Program-made: the position numbers and the translations under genes
From: Ancylostoma caninum
Lineage: Eukaryota > Nematoda > Chromadorea > Rhabditida > Ancylostomatidae
NCBI GenBank assembly: GCA_037903475.1
Contig: JBAJFG010000077.1
Span: forward strand, 62,001-126,000
Direction: 5' to 3'
DNA: 64,000 bases
Shown here: positions 12,060 through 27,100 of the stretch, piece by piece
Layout: each line of letters begins with the position of its first letter
Numbering within the stretch: position 1 is the first letter of the stretch
The notes under the pieces: generated by a model
What the model was told of the DNA's origin: nothing
The model's database searches: none
Seen by the model: the letters and a program-made list of their open reading frames with translations, nothing else

Positions 12060-13185
12060 TTTTTGACGACCAACGAACACGTCTCCCTTTTGCCTGAAGC
12101 CAACACCGCTTTGCCACTGAGCCAGCCAGCCGAACTCAAGGGAAAATCCCGACCAACAGACCTCGCCACTTCACTACTGGCCCAGTCGAACCCAACGGAA
12201 AATACCGACCAGTGGACACGTGTACACGTGTGCCGCTTTACCTGAGACCGGCGCGACAAGTGTGCCCCTTTATCTGACACCGGCGCAACTTTGCTGCTGA
12301 CAGCGTCGCAGTCAAGGGAAAATCCTGACCAACGGACCCGTGTGCAGCTTAGAGGGGACCAGCGCTACTTTACCACTGGCCCAGTCAAAACCAAAGAAAA
12401 ATTCTGACCAACGGACCCGTGTGCCCCTCAACCTGAGACCAGCACCTGTTTATCATTGGCCCAGTCGAACCCAAGGGAAAATCCTGACAAACGGACCCTT
12501 TTGCCCCTTTACCTGAGACCGGCGCGACACGTGTGCCCCTTTACCAGAGACCAGCACCTGTTTAACACTGGCGGGAAAATTCTGACCAACGGACCCGTGT
12601 GCCCCTTTACCTGAGACTGACGCGACAAGTGTGCCCCTTTATCTGAGCCCGGCGCAATTTTGCTGCTGACAGCATCGCAGTCAAGGGAAAATCCTGACCA
12701 ACGGACCCGTGCGCAGCTTAGAGGGGACCAGCGCTACTTTACCACTGGCCCAGTTGAACCCAAGGGAAATTATGACCAGTGGACACGTGTGCCTTTACCT
12801 AAGACCACCACCTGTTTACCACTGGCCCAGTCAAACTCAAGGGAAAGTCCTGACCAACGGACCTTTGTGCCTCTTCACATGAGACCAGCGCCTTTTTACC
12901 ATTAGCCCAGTCGAACCCAAGGCAAAGTGCTGACCAACGACCCGTGTGCCTCTTTACCACAGACCAGAACCTCTTTACCACTGGCGGGAAAGTTCTGACC
13001 AACAGACCCGTGTGCCCTTTTACCTGAGAGCAGCACATGTTTACCACTGGCCCAGTCAAGCTCAGGGGAAAGTCCTGACCAGCGGACCTTTGTGCCGCTT
13101 TACCTGAGACCAGCGCCTTTTTACCATTAGCCCAGTCGAACCCAAGGCAAAGTGCTGACCAACGACCCGTGTGCCTCTTTAAGGA
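12060..13185. repeat. Minisatellite of about 80-bp units, roughly thirteen copies
   Basis: Repeated words CTGACCAACGGACCCGTGTG and CCACTGGCCCAGTCGAACCC alternate at a spacing near 80 bp, with truncated units in places. The array lies inside Helitron A. Open frames reading through it on both strands are by-products of the repeat. Confidence 0.85.
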
Positions 13186-13947
13186 CGAAAAAAGCGCACA
13201 GTGTGGAAATTTAGGCCAGAGGCCCCTTTTTTAAAAGACTCGACATAACACTGCGTATCGACAATGCGCTAAGAGTCGACGCGCAGTAACAGAACCGTTT
13301 TCGGGAGTTAGCGACCAAATCTTTTAATATAGTAGGATTACCTAATTGCCCGTTTCGTTCCCTAACCATATACGGGTAATTAGGTTAAATGAATAAGGTC
13401 CTCCCTTGAACTCGTCAGTATGGCGAGGAGGACCTTATTGGTTAGAAACTAATAAGTAAAACTCACCTATCTATCCTCCTATGGTAGGGCTGTTAGAGTA
13501 GAGAGTATTAGTAGAATAAGTGGAAGTAGTTATAATAAATAAGAAGAATGTGTAAATCCCGTTCCTACTGGGTTACATAGATTATTTGCGCTGATACTCA
13601 GCGGAACAATCCAGAAAAGTCGATAATCTGTGCGAGATCATCCTAGATGTACATCGCGTGGGTCAAGGATTGTGAGTATCCATGTGAGAGTTTGTGTATG
13701 AGTGTGAGTTGAGAATGAGAGCTTATATATTAGATGAATATGAGTATGAGTGTGAGTGCGGGAATGGCCGTAATGGATGGTTTGATTGTATATGTGTGTG
13801 AACGAGTGACTATATGGGAAAGAGCTTGAGAATGAGCATGAATTGTGAGTGAAAATGAGCGAGAATGTGAGTGTAAGGGAGGGAGTGAGAATGTGTACAA
13901 GTTATGTATTTTCTTAACAAGTGATTTATTAGTATGAGAGTGAATTA

Positions 13948-15022
13948 TCTGTATATATAAAGTAGAATGTCTGTGCGTGTGTATGTGTGTGTGTATGTAT
14001 GTTCCTTATAGAAATTGGGTTAACCGATCGGGACCAAACTTTGCACGCTTATTCCTTATGCGCCGGCGGAGGTTTTAGGCTACTTCGCGCCAGGCATTAT
14101 CGATTGTATCGATTTTATTGATTTTTCGCTAATTTTGCTCAAGGGTCGGTGGGGACAGGTACACTGGGATATCTCAATACGTTGAACACGAATACGACAA
14201 CCGTTATGCACGAAATTATCGATTTATCGATTTTATTGATTTTTCGCTGATTTTCCCCAGGGGTCGATGAGGATATGCCTACTGGGGTTTCTTGATGCCC
14301 TGAACACGAACATGATAACCGTTCTGCACGAAAATATCGATTTATCGATTTTATTGATTTTTTACAGATTTTCTCCAGAGGTCGAGAGGATTTGCCAACT
14401 GGGGTTTCTCAATGCGCTGAACACGAATATGATAACCGTTTTGCACAGAAATATCGATTTATCGACTTTATTGATTTTTTGCTGTTCTTCCCCTGGGGCG
14501 GTAGACACATGTCTACTGGGGTTCGTCAACATGCTGATCACGAATATGACAACCATTCTGCACGAATTATTGATTTATCGGTTTTATTGACTTTTTGCTG
14601 TTTTCGCCCATGGGTCGATGGAGACGTGTCTACAGGGATTTTTCAGCATGCCGAACACAAATACGACAATTGTTTTGCATGAATATATCGATTCAATAAT
14701 GTCTTCTGTTCTTTTCCTGCTTCTGAAAAGGGGCAAAGTGTGCAAAATGTGCAAAATGTGCTGGATCAATCGAACTAAACAAGAACAGAGCTAAACACCT
14801 AAGTACGAATATGGCAACTGTTTTCCACGAATTTCCCATCGAAATAACTTCATTTTCGCTTACGGGGTTACTTGGGGGAAGGGATACTTGGGCATGGCTA
14901 ATGTGCACACCACCAAAATTACGGGTACTTGCAATGATTTTATCAGCAATATCAATTGTCCTCCTCAGTGTGAGAGGGCCGGGGCTGTAAAACACCCGAG
15001 CGAAGCCGGGTATGCCGTCTAG
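13948..15022 (+). mobile_element. Non-autonomous Helitron B (1.1 kb)
   Basis: Starts TCTGTATATATAAAG and ends with a hairpin (ACCCG, loop AGCGAAGC, CGGGT) nine bases before the terminal CTAG at 15,019-15,022. It is inserted between A (13,947) and T (15,023) without target duplication. The intact target is present in the two opposite-strand copies at 15,355/15,356 and 16,487/16,488. There is no Rep/helicase gene. The body contains about five tandem units of 117 bp. Confidence 0.93.
14135..14700. repeat. Tandem array of about 117-bp units inside Helitron B
   Basis: Five units share TGAACACGAATATGATAACC followed by ATCGATTTATCGATTTTATT. The first word falls at about 14,184, 14,299, 14,418, 14,533 and 14,651, giving steps of 115-119 bp. 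Internal arrays like this are common in non-autonomous Helitrons. Confidence 0.85.
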
Positions 15023-15196
15023 TATACATATATATCATGTATGTGTGTATGTGTGTATGTGTGTATGTAAGTGTGTATTTGTGTGTTTGTATGTGTGTGT
15101 GTGTATGTTTGTATGTATGTGTGTGCATGTGTGTATGTGTGTATGTGTGTATGTGTGTATGCGTGTGTATGTGTGTATGTGTATGTGTGTGTGTGT

Positions 15197-18030
<2,834 letters not shown>

Positions 18031-18032
18031 TA

Positions 18033-19831
18033 CAGGGTGGTCCAAAATTATGGAGACACACTAAAAAGTTCATACCAAACGTTGGAAAACGAGTTGGCAA
18101 TGTTGTTTCCAATACGATATTATTCACTCTACTGTGAACAAAATCTACCATCACATCTCACGATTTCTCCTACCACCTATCGAGAAAACACATGAAGAAT
18201 TCGAACTAGTCGCCTGTTGTGGCGCGGAAGTGCAGTCTTCCTAGATAATCTGCCCTTTCTAAAAGCGTTTTCTCCAAGGATTAATTACTTTTTATGAGAG
18301 TAAAGCCACTTTTTGTCCTCGAATGAATATCACAATGAGAAATCTGCTCGCATGAGTACTGAAAATAACATTTATTGGGTTGGGGAATAAGTTCGTTTGG
18401 TTTTTCATGAGCATAAAAACCACCATTTTCCACCATCATTGTAAACCACACTAAATGGGTAGCGTAGCGCATTTCCTGCTCTATTAATGCTGCCAGGCAC
18501 AGGGCTGCTTGTCAGCTCCAATTCTACGAAAAATTTCTTTGTTTGAGACGACTAAAATTGTAGCCCGCAACCGCAACTCTTAGATGAAGTTTATCAAATT
18601 AATTGGGAACCGAACAAAACAAGCTATGTATGACTGAACTAGACCAGAAGAGTCGGTAGTGCTGAAAATTCCCTACATTTGAGATTTTTGCTTGTTATTT
18701 TGGTGAAATTTGTACAGAGGAGTCGAGCATACCCAATGTGGACGATCACCACTTATCCAGCAATTGAGATTTTGCACGGAATGCGTTAGCTAAACTTATA
18801 CATTGTTGAGAGTTAGCATCAGTAGTGGTTCTTCCCTACATCCTTAGCGGATAATCGCCTTTATTTCCTACAAACTGGACGTCCAAAACAAGAAACAACT
18901 TTAAAGCCAAATTTGCCTTGTCTGAAGTGGGTTCACCACTTCCATGCTGTCCTTTCACCGGTAGAGATTCCCCTCCAAACGCCATTGATTTCCCTAGCCA
19001 ATTAAGCCACATTTGATCCACGATTGAAGTCGAACGGCTGTCGGTTGCGGGGAGGTTCAATTTTGTCGACTTGGGTGGTCACAATCCATGCGGTAGAAAG
19101 CAAGGTAAAACGAGAATTCAGGAATGAGGTTACGACATTCAGAAAGAGCAAATTAAGGGCTTCAAAACAGACTATGACTTCCGGTCAAGGAAAGCTAAAG
19201 TCGCCGTGAAAAAACAAGTTGAAAAAAAACCGAACGAACTTATTCCCCAACCCAATATGAGAGAGCGGACATGACTTTCAGTGCCGAAACAGAGCAAAAA
19301 GCTACTTCAGGGCTGCTTCGGCTTCTTTTTTCACTGTTTAGGGAGGGGACTAGAACTTATCAGGCTCATCAACTTTCAATCTCAAAGCTCTGAGAAGTAT
19401 TTCCCTCATAGTACATTTAACGATGGTGATTGGAATTGAAAAGCACCCCCAGCCCGAGTTGAATTTTGGCGAATCCGCACGAAATTCTGGATCTCATAAC
19501 CAAGGTAGGTGGCCATTACAATGACTTTAATGTTTTTCTGTTTCCCACAACTTCTACTTTTCGATGTACTGCTTAGTGTGCCTCTTGTAAAATTTTACAC
19601 ATTAGCACAACATGCGCGTCAAGCCTACACAAAAAATGTAATTGGGTGGTAAAACTAAGCTTGACTGACGGCCTAGCTGTTCCTAAAAATCATAGTGTTA
19701 GGTAATATTTTGGAAGAAGCTGCACAATTGAACTAAATGAATAGCAAAAGATTGGATGCAAGACGCCAAAACTCGAGATAAGTCGAAAAACGCGCATCGC
19801 GCCCTTGTCTCCGTAATTTTGGACCACCCTG
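18033..19831. mobile_element. Tc1/mariner-type element interrupted by a younger mariner
   Basis: Inverted ends CAGGGTGGTCCAAAATTA, then (T/C)GGAGACA, match over about 26 bp with one difference. They are flanked by TA at 18,031-18,032 and 19,832-19,833. Excluding the mariner nested at 18,375-19,255, about 0.9 kb remains. I could not recognise a transposase in that remainder, so it is a non-autonomous or heavily decayed copy. Confidence 0.85.
18375..19255 (-). mobile_element. Mariner element nested in the Tc1-type element
   Basis: Ends read TTGGGTTGGGGAATAAGTTC on both sides, with one difference in the first 29 bases, and TA duplications at 18,373-18,374 and 19,256-19,257. The 881-bp body is shorter than a full mariner. 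On minus, a recognisable transposase segment near 18,900-18,770 reads GRTTTDANSQQCISLANAF after a diverged VWWD-type block. This is the stretch around the second catalytic region of mariner transposases. In-frame stops show that it is dead. Confidence 0.85.
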
Positions 19832-19833
19832 TA

Positions 19834-20520
19834 CAGTCCCTTAACTATACCTATTCAACAGGTAGAGCTAGGAATGAATTGTTGAGTTGGTGAATACCAA
19901 CAAGTGTCACTATCTCCAATCACGTGACTAGTTACGTACTTTACCCACTGTAATCATCTGTTGCTACCAGTCATGTTCATCTCCACTTCTTTTTCTCATA
20001 AGAAGCAACCTGAATTAATCCTGTACATCAGTCCGTTTCCTGCGTACTGCATGTTTTTTTTGCGGTTGAAAAATTCAAATTCACGCAAATTTGCGGCTCG
20101 ATGGGTAGAATCTGACCCGACAAGAAGAATCTCGCATAGAATTGATTTTCTCATCTGTTTCGAGCTCTTCTTATCTCAACCCTCTTGCGGTATTCCATTA
20201 ACCGCGCACCATGAGTGTTTGAACAGACAGTTAAATAAATGCATCTAGCCTGATCGAATTTCTGTCGAAGAGCTCCAGTTCTAAAATGGTAGGGTTATGA
20301 ACCACCAATCCTAACAGAACCAGTTTGCGTCCATTACCTTTTGGAAGACCGTTACATTTGTCTGCAAATCCTCATATCATTCAAAGCCATCCACAGTCGA
20401 GACCAAATTAGGGATGAAGTGAAAAGAGCTTCATGAGTCAGCACAATTTCCTGTGATCACGACCATATTTGTCGCTACTCGCCCAACGCTTTTCACCTAG
20501 TGGGCGGAGCTCCTGACAAA
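19834..20520. other. Intergenic, no recognised gene
   Basis: Contains an unremarkable 95-codon frame at 19,961-20,248 and a TTAAATAAATGC word near 20,232. The last part is the upstream region of the glycine-rich gene. No other signal was recognised. Confidence 0.4.
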
Positions 20521-20532
20521 GAACCGTCGGCC

Positions 20533-20540
20533 TATATAAG
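20533..20540 (+). promoter_or_regulatory. TATA box of the glycine-rich gene
   Basis: TATATAAG lies 41 bases before the start codon at 20,574. This would place transcription start near 20,563, just after an upstream ATG at 20,560, whose short frame overlaps the true start codon and may therefore not be transcribed. Confidence 0.6.
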
Positions 20541-20573
20541 ACGCTTCGGTACAACGGCGATGCACCCACCACT

Positions 20574-23512
20574 ATGATTTTACTACCAATTCTCGTCGTC
20601 ACCCTACTTTGTTACACAGTTGTAGCTCAAGGTTAGTTCATTGCTCTGCTGAAATTCGCCCAAAAAAGTGTTTGCTTAGAAAAAAAGAGAAAAGAAAGAT
20701 TTGAAAGATCACAGATAATACTATCATTAATCCAGTTATAACCGTCTGGAAATAGACAAAGTATATAGAATGTAGCTCACCCGCAAGCCATCTTTTATGA
20801 ACGTGCCCTCATGATACCACTAACATTTTTAAATATAGGTCCGCCAGCTTCTCGAGGAGGTAGCGACGGAGGAGGATCGGTACGTGTCTTTTTTCTTATT
20901 TTTTCATGTTACTGCCACAACTTCGAAAATGCAATCAGAAAAGTAGTAGTGACATATGGTTCGAAGAAAACAGCGTGTTTCCTCAAAAAGATGCGGTTCT
21001 ATGTTCTGACGGAGCAGCTACATTCACATTTTATGGATGGACGGTGTGATTGAAATTCTTATTGGTGGTGGAAGAAGCGAGGGTGCAAGTGGGGGGATAG
21101 GTGAGGAGTCAATCTTATATTTGTTGAGAGAGACGTTATCAAATGTATATACAACATGAACTGTTCAAATCTTTACTGCACGCTACGCTACGCTTTAAAC
21201 TAAAAAATATTCAAAGAAAATACAAAAAACGTCTTGGTTCATACACCTCACCTGCGGGCTGCTCAGTTTTCCTTTTTTGCCTACACCTCTTCCTGAATTT
21301 CACCCTTGGGAAGTAATTCGTTCGCTGACCATGTATATGCCATTCATTTTGCAGAGTACTTCGGTTACTGTAGGCGTAATGTAAAAAAAATAAATCATTT
21401 TCCTCCCCCAGTCTAGCAGAGCATATAAAGGGGTCATTTTCCATGCCGATCATGGGATAGTTTGTTGTGTGTCGCACCCAAATGTCAACTGCGTTGTGAG
21501 AACCCTGGGTTTTCAACCTTAGCAAAAGTCAACGCCCCAAACAGCTGTTATTCGGCTACTTTGTTAAACATAAACAAGAAGGTTGCGTTGCATGTCAGTC
21601 ACCGAAAAACCTGTCCCCTAGGCGGACGCACACCTTGCAAGAGACCGTTCAGCGTGAGCCTTAACTAGGAAACTAGGATAATGCCCTATATGGGGGCTAA
21701 AACGTGCGTTAGTTCAACTCCCCCCCCCCCCCTTATTATACCTACGTCTCCACTTCTCAGCATTGGGGTTCGAAACATCTTGTACCGTACATACGTATAT
21801 TCTTACAATGTGTGCAGTCGGAACATGGTCGTTGATTGCGCTACGTCATTGTTTTAATCCGACGGCGCACGTTTACACCACAGGTGAATTGGGATACTCT
21901 AGATTCTCAAGGACACAACACTCGATGATAATTTTTTTCGATATTCTGACTGCTGTAATGTGTAACCGCGTTTAAAACAGTGGCAAAAAGGTCACGTGCA
22001 TGTAAAATAAAGACTCTAGAGGGCTCGACAGCGACTCTAGGAAGCTCGTCATGCCAGCGATAGAGGCGTGAGAGATGAACGACGAACTGAGATTGTTTAC
22101 CTCACAGCTGTAGTAATTGAGTAAAGTCTTCCACTAAATCAGTCATCAAATTCCATTCGCTAAGTGTGCTACCAGCTTGGACAACATCAATAAGGTGTAA
22201 AACGAGCAATTTGCAGAAACTTACTACTTCTTGTACAGTACTCAGTTTTCTCCAAAACATTCGTTCTGCCAAGAATTCGGCCCCATAGCAGCATTTGAAT
22301 TATTTGCACACGGTTTGCCTCTGGTTGTACCACCTAGTGGAGCACTTGTATTCCTGCAAAAATTAGCAATGAAGTTCAGACCAAACTACCAATTATTATA
22401 CTTGTGGTTTGTGACCATCGTCTATTTCAGGGTTCATGGGGTGGAGGTGGAGGCCGCGGAAAATGGGGAGGAGGAGGAGGCAGTGGAGGATGGGGAGGAG
22501 GTAAGGTGCTCGTATCCGACATAGTAATTATAAATTGATTGACTGACATTTAGGTGGTCAGGATCGTGGCCCACAAGGAGGCTGGGGAAGCCCTGATGGA
22601 GGAAACCAAGGAGGAGGTTAGTTCCAGAAATGGAACTTTTTGTATTCCAGCCGTATTGATTTAACGATTTAGGATCTTGGGGCGGATCACAAGGTCAGGG
22701 TGGCTGGGGAGGCGACCGAGGTCAAAGTGGTTGGGGAGGTTCTGATGGAGGAAATAGAGGAGGAGGTTGCTTCTGGAGATCAAGAAATCTGCATTTTATT
22801 CGTACTGATTCCGTGATTTAGGATCCTGGGGTGGATCGCAAGGAGGTCAGCAGGGTGGATGGGGAGGCGATCGAGGTCAGGGAGGAAGAGGTGACTTCAA
22901 ATCTACGAAATTTAATTTTTTTTTACATGACATGGCATGTGTTTCTACAACGTAAATAACATTGACGACTTTTCTTTCTAGGTGAATGGGGCGGTTCAGA
23001 TGGAGACCGAAGACCAGGAGGAGGCCGAAGGCCAGGAGGAGGACGTGAGGCTTAACATTTGTAACTGCTCTTAGAGTATGATTTTGGAATTCAGTTTTCC
23101 TCTACACTGAATCAGTCGTTCCAATGATATTTTGCAGCCGTGATATTTGTGGCGAAAAAATTCCCTTGAAGCGAGCATTACCAAGACTGAATTGTGCTTT
23201 CATTTAGAGCAACAACCTCATTTCTCATCTCAGACCAACAGTGATGCGTAAATGAGTCAGATGAACTTTCCATTACAGGTTGGGATGGTGGCCGTGGCGA
23301 CTGGGGAGGCGATCGCTGGGGTGGGGATCGTTGGGGCGGTGACCGATGGGGCCGCAACCGTTGGGGAGGCGGTCACTGGGACGGCTGGGAAAGACCAGGA
23401 GGATATCATGGATGGGGAAGTAAGTGTGAAACATGGGCGACCACGTAGGAGTGATTTGAAATCAATTCAATTAATCATTTCAGATCAACCATGGTGGGCT
23501 CGATTCGGTTGA
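20574..23512 (+). CDS. Secreted Gly/Trp-rich repeat protein (208 aa, nine exons)
   Basis: Exons are 20,574-20,631, 20,839-20,879, 22,431-22,500, 22,554-22,616, 22,673-22,765, 22,822-22,890, 22,982-23,044, 23,279-23,419 and 23,484-23,512. All joins are GT-AG and stay in frame, giving 627 bases including the TGA. Exon 1 is a clean signal peptide (MILLPILVVTLLCYTVVAQ). The rest is low complexity: exons 3-6 repeat G-S-W-G-G-S-Q-G-type units, and exon 8 repeats RWGGD. Introns 3 to 8 are all in phase 1, so the repeat exons could duplicate without changing frame. The protein should be exported, perhaps as a matrix, cuticle, eggshell or antimicrobial glycine-rich protein. The sequence alone does not choose among these. 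A possible 3'UTR intron lies at about 23,522-23,600. Intron 2 (1.55 kb) has a C13 tract near 21,720 and no recognised element. Confidence 0.88.
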
Positions 23513-23600
23513 TTTAGATGTGGTAAGCAACTTAGAACTTCCCTTACAAGTTTTTTTTTCTTGTCTCTTGCTCCTGAGTGATTTTCCTTTTTTCCTGCAG

Positions 23601-24156
23601 ACTGACTGGTTATTATTGAAATTACTTGGACAATTAATCAAAAACAAATCAAGAAAAACAATGCAAGTCCAAAATATTTATTATTAGCAAAGAACTGTTG
23701 GATGATAGCTTTTTGATAACTCATTTTCCATCATGGTGATAACATTGAACTATAATATGTAGTATGCAACAATTCTATCAATAGAATGCTTGTTCGCAAG
23801 TTGCTACGGCAAATCCTTGCTCTAGGAATCTTGAGAAATCACACAATATTTTAATTCCTCTGCGATTAATCTTAGGCACCGCACCATCTATGATAAAACC
23901 AAGAGAGTGCGGCCCCCGCAAGCAATTTCCTCCAGCTTTGCCCTTTGATGTGACAATGATTTGTGACTCCGCCACAATCTTACCCATTTCAGTTAATTCA
24001 CGACTGTTCTGCCAACCACGATACCAAGCGACAATTTATCACAATGATAATCAATATCGTTCAACATACGGGAATAAACATTTACAAGGACAGTTACATC
24101 ACAGCAACGAAACAAGGCCGCACGGCTTTCCGGGAGCAATGAAATAGATGGCACCC
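23601..24156. other. Convergent intergenic region and 3' sequences
   Basis: Holds the 3' part of the plus-strand glycine-rich gene and the 3' flank of minus-strand VPS11. No canonical AATAAA was clearly placed for either gene. No other feature was recognised. Confidence 0.4.
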
Positions 24157-27100
24157 CTATTCATCAAACGGATTAGTGCTCTCTGCAAAAGGGTTCTTCG
24201 CGTCGTCGTAAGTCGCTTTACGCTGAGATGCCGAGGAGGTCCGTTGAATGGTTGGCTCAGAAGACGTTGTGCTTAGCGTACTGGACTCCGCAAATGGGTT
24301 TAAGTCGTCATCTTCGAACGGATTCGATCCCACTTTCTTTGCATGCGACGAAGAGGCAGCCTTAAAACCCGAATATTATATTGTGCTAAATTCGGTAAGC
24401 CTAAACTGAGATTGGGTATAAAACCTCATTCAGTTGTGTAGCTGACATGCAAACATTTTTTGAGCATTTAAACTCTGCCACCAAGCACGCTCTACAGTTT
24501 CGGTCAGCGGGGCAACCATCTGAGTGTAACATTGAGGTTTGCCACCAAGATGCGTATTGCAGTCAGAAGACACCTCTGTTATGTAGATGCCGGTGAAGTT
24601 GCAGCAAAAGTACGATACGGTGGAGAACACAAAAACGCTAACAAACATGAGAACCTATAGTGATGGTCATCCTGATTCAGTGTTGTTCCTTTGCGGCCAT
24701 ATCACTTTATCATCACGCATCAGTAGAGCGAGCTGATGCAAAGGCGGAAGCGTACCGTTGTAAGCCTGGGATGGTTTCATTCATCAATGTATGAAACTGT
24801 TACCGGCCTCCAAAAGTTTCATTCAGAGCATGAATGAAGCTGTTATCGGACATGTTATGGCATCAGTGCTTACGCAACCGCTCTTGCATTAGCTCGAGTT
24901 AGGGATGCGTGAAGACATAGTGATATGGCCGGAAAGAAAACAGCGTTGAATCAGGATGACCGCGAGTATACACATCTAAACAATTTCCAACCAGATTGTT
25001 CGAGAACAGAAAAAAGAAGGCAGGGGAGCTAATGAACTAAGATGCAAGCGTTTCTGAGCCTTTTCATATGTAGGTACTGGAACACCACCAAGCGACCTTC
25101 ACAAATTCAAATGCTCCGGAACGATTTCACGGTGCTTTGACAGCAGTAAAAATTACCGTGGCTGTGAGGCGTTTTGATTGACCATCTAGCAATGTGACCA
25201 AAAGGCGACACTATTAATAAATAATATCGAGAAAAATATCAAGAAATGTAACATTGGAATAAGGTCATCTCATGTCAGCGTCCTTGAAATCCATTTCTAT
25301 CAAAACAAAACTTCAAACATCAAGTCTTTCGGTTCAATTATTAAAAGCAGCACTCACGGAAATTTTGCTGTCAGAGATTTAACTTGATTTCCAAGTTAAC
25401 CACTACGTATAATGAAGAGGTACGCAGTGATCAAATTTGACAAATTCTATGAAGTAGGCGGTTTTCGTTGCCACCATTTTAGCCCGTTTGCAAAAGATGG
25501 ACGTGTCGCCCAGGCTTGAATTGGAGGGAGATGGCGTAGAAATTTTGAAATAGGTGCAGCCTCTCATTTCTTGCGAACGCTGATACCTGCATATAACGGT
25601 GCAACTTTCATAGAACTATTGACGCCTTGCTGAGTGTCCAAAACGATCAAAATCTTGAACACGGGAATTCCCGTGGGTGCTGGAACAGAAACAAAAGAGG
25701 TTCTGAAGAAATCTGTACGAACTTCTGAACTGAACTGTGCACCTTTACATGCACCTTCACACGCAAATATAACATTCTGCGGGAACAGCAACGAAATACC
25801 TTTTTCTGGGAATTTTTCCTCGGAGGATCGAAAAGCCCATTCCTTAAGTATTTGGAGATCACATCCATTCCATTGGAGGCTTTGTTCAACTGAAAGCTGA
25901 GTACCTACAGCAGTTTTTGACTTCATTTCTGCAGAAATAAGAAATTACTGTTTTTAAAAACAGTAGTCTATAGAATATAACCATAGAGAACCTTTAGTAA
26001 AAACAAGGTCGTACATACCTCTTCATGAAACTTGGAATAGGCAGCCTTGCCGTCCAGGTTTTCTTTCAAGCTCTCCCTACAAGCATTTAATCATGTGGAC
26101 ATAGAGTTATGCAAAAAGAAAAACCTAAGCCTTCATCTATCCAAAGACCTGAAAGGTAGAACCTGTGTTATTGACAGCAGCAACATGGTCAAGAATACGT
26201 GGGTTTACATTAAATATCTAATTTTAATTGATATATGTATCTATACGAGACTCTTGTGGGCCCAACCCGCTTGCCGCAACGCACCCTCTGCTGCTCGGCA
26301 CTTTGATCGTCTGCGCTTCTGCACATTTCATTGATATATCACCATTCTCATTCTCAATCGATGCTGTGATTTTGCACGCTGTGCAAAATCTTCCGTACCT
26401 TCTGTACCTTATGACAAGCAGCAGCCCAAAAATTCTCACCTAGTAGCAGGAACGGCGCAAGCTGGACAGACGTCTGGCTTTTCACTGTACGACTCGAAGC
26501 AGTGCACGTGGTAGCTATGTCTGCACAGGAAATGAACGGCTGGCAGCTGAAGTACTGTGTCGCAGGCACTGCATTTGTTCACTTGCAGCACTTGCACGCT
26601 GAAACAAGACGAGTTGTCCGGACTGTCCTACTGAGAACTCCTCACCAGAGCATAACTTCTCACTTGAACTTGAGCGATTCGATTTGCTTGTCGATCTCCT
26701 GCATCCTGCGCTCGCCTTCCGTAATGGCCTTCCGATCAGATTCTATCTACATGTAAGGCATTACAAAAATATCCTATTAAGACAGAAAATGGTCCAACCT
26801 GCTTCTTCTGAGTGTCTAACCATTTAATAACGTAGTCCTTGACAGCGGCCACCTTCAATGTGTTGCTGCGAGAAAGAATCTCCAGTACTACCAGAGGATG
26901 CAGACTTCCGCTAGCTTCAATTCTAGATAAGTCGGATTTGTGATTTGCTAGAACCGAGTGTGATCCGTGGGGGGGGGGAGAGAATCTTGAAGAGTCTTAG
27001 AGATGGTTGCGCCTTCGTCAAAGCCAAGCATACCTTCAATGCTTTCTAGGTCATCAAACTGATAGAAGATTCGTCTGATAGGATGTGGTGCTGACTACTA

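Larger units (their letters stand above)
10316..13337 (-). mobile_element. Non-autonomous Helitron A (3.0 kb) carrying two minisatellites
   Basis: Read on minus, the element begins TCCTACTATATTAAAAG and ends GGGGCCACTAG. These are the 5' TC and 3' CTAG ends of Helitrons, with a short hairpin (GTGGC and GCCAC) at the 3' end. It sits between A and T (10,315 and 13,338) with no target duplication. The same target without the insert is present at 15,971/15,972 and again at 17,103/17,104. No Rep or helicase coding sequence is visible, so it must have been moved in trans. Most of its body is two tandem repeat arrays, annotated separately. Confidence 0.9.
10254..15196 (-). repeat. Left arm of a palindromic repeat, split by two Helitrons
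   Basis: Three separate blocks (10,254-10,315, 13,338-13,947 and 15,023 to about 15,196) together form the reverse complement of 15,197-16,035, at roughly 95 percent identity or better by eye. When the two inserted elements are left out, the blocks join exactly as in the other copies. The arm carries two hairpin-forming motifs near 13,340-13,440, one with a 13-bp perfect stem (AATAAGGTCCTCC and its complement). Confidence 0.88.

Noticed and set aside
10900..13200. Possible CRISPR-like array because of regularly spaced repeats
   Set aside because: Units are contiguous minisatellite repeats without unique spacers, inside a eukaryotic Helitron.
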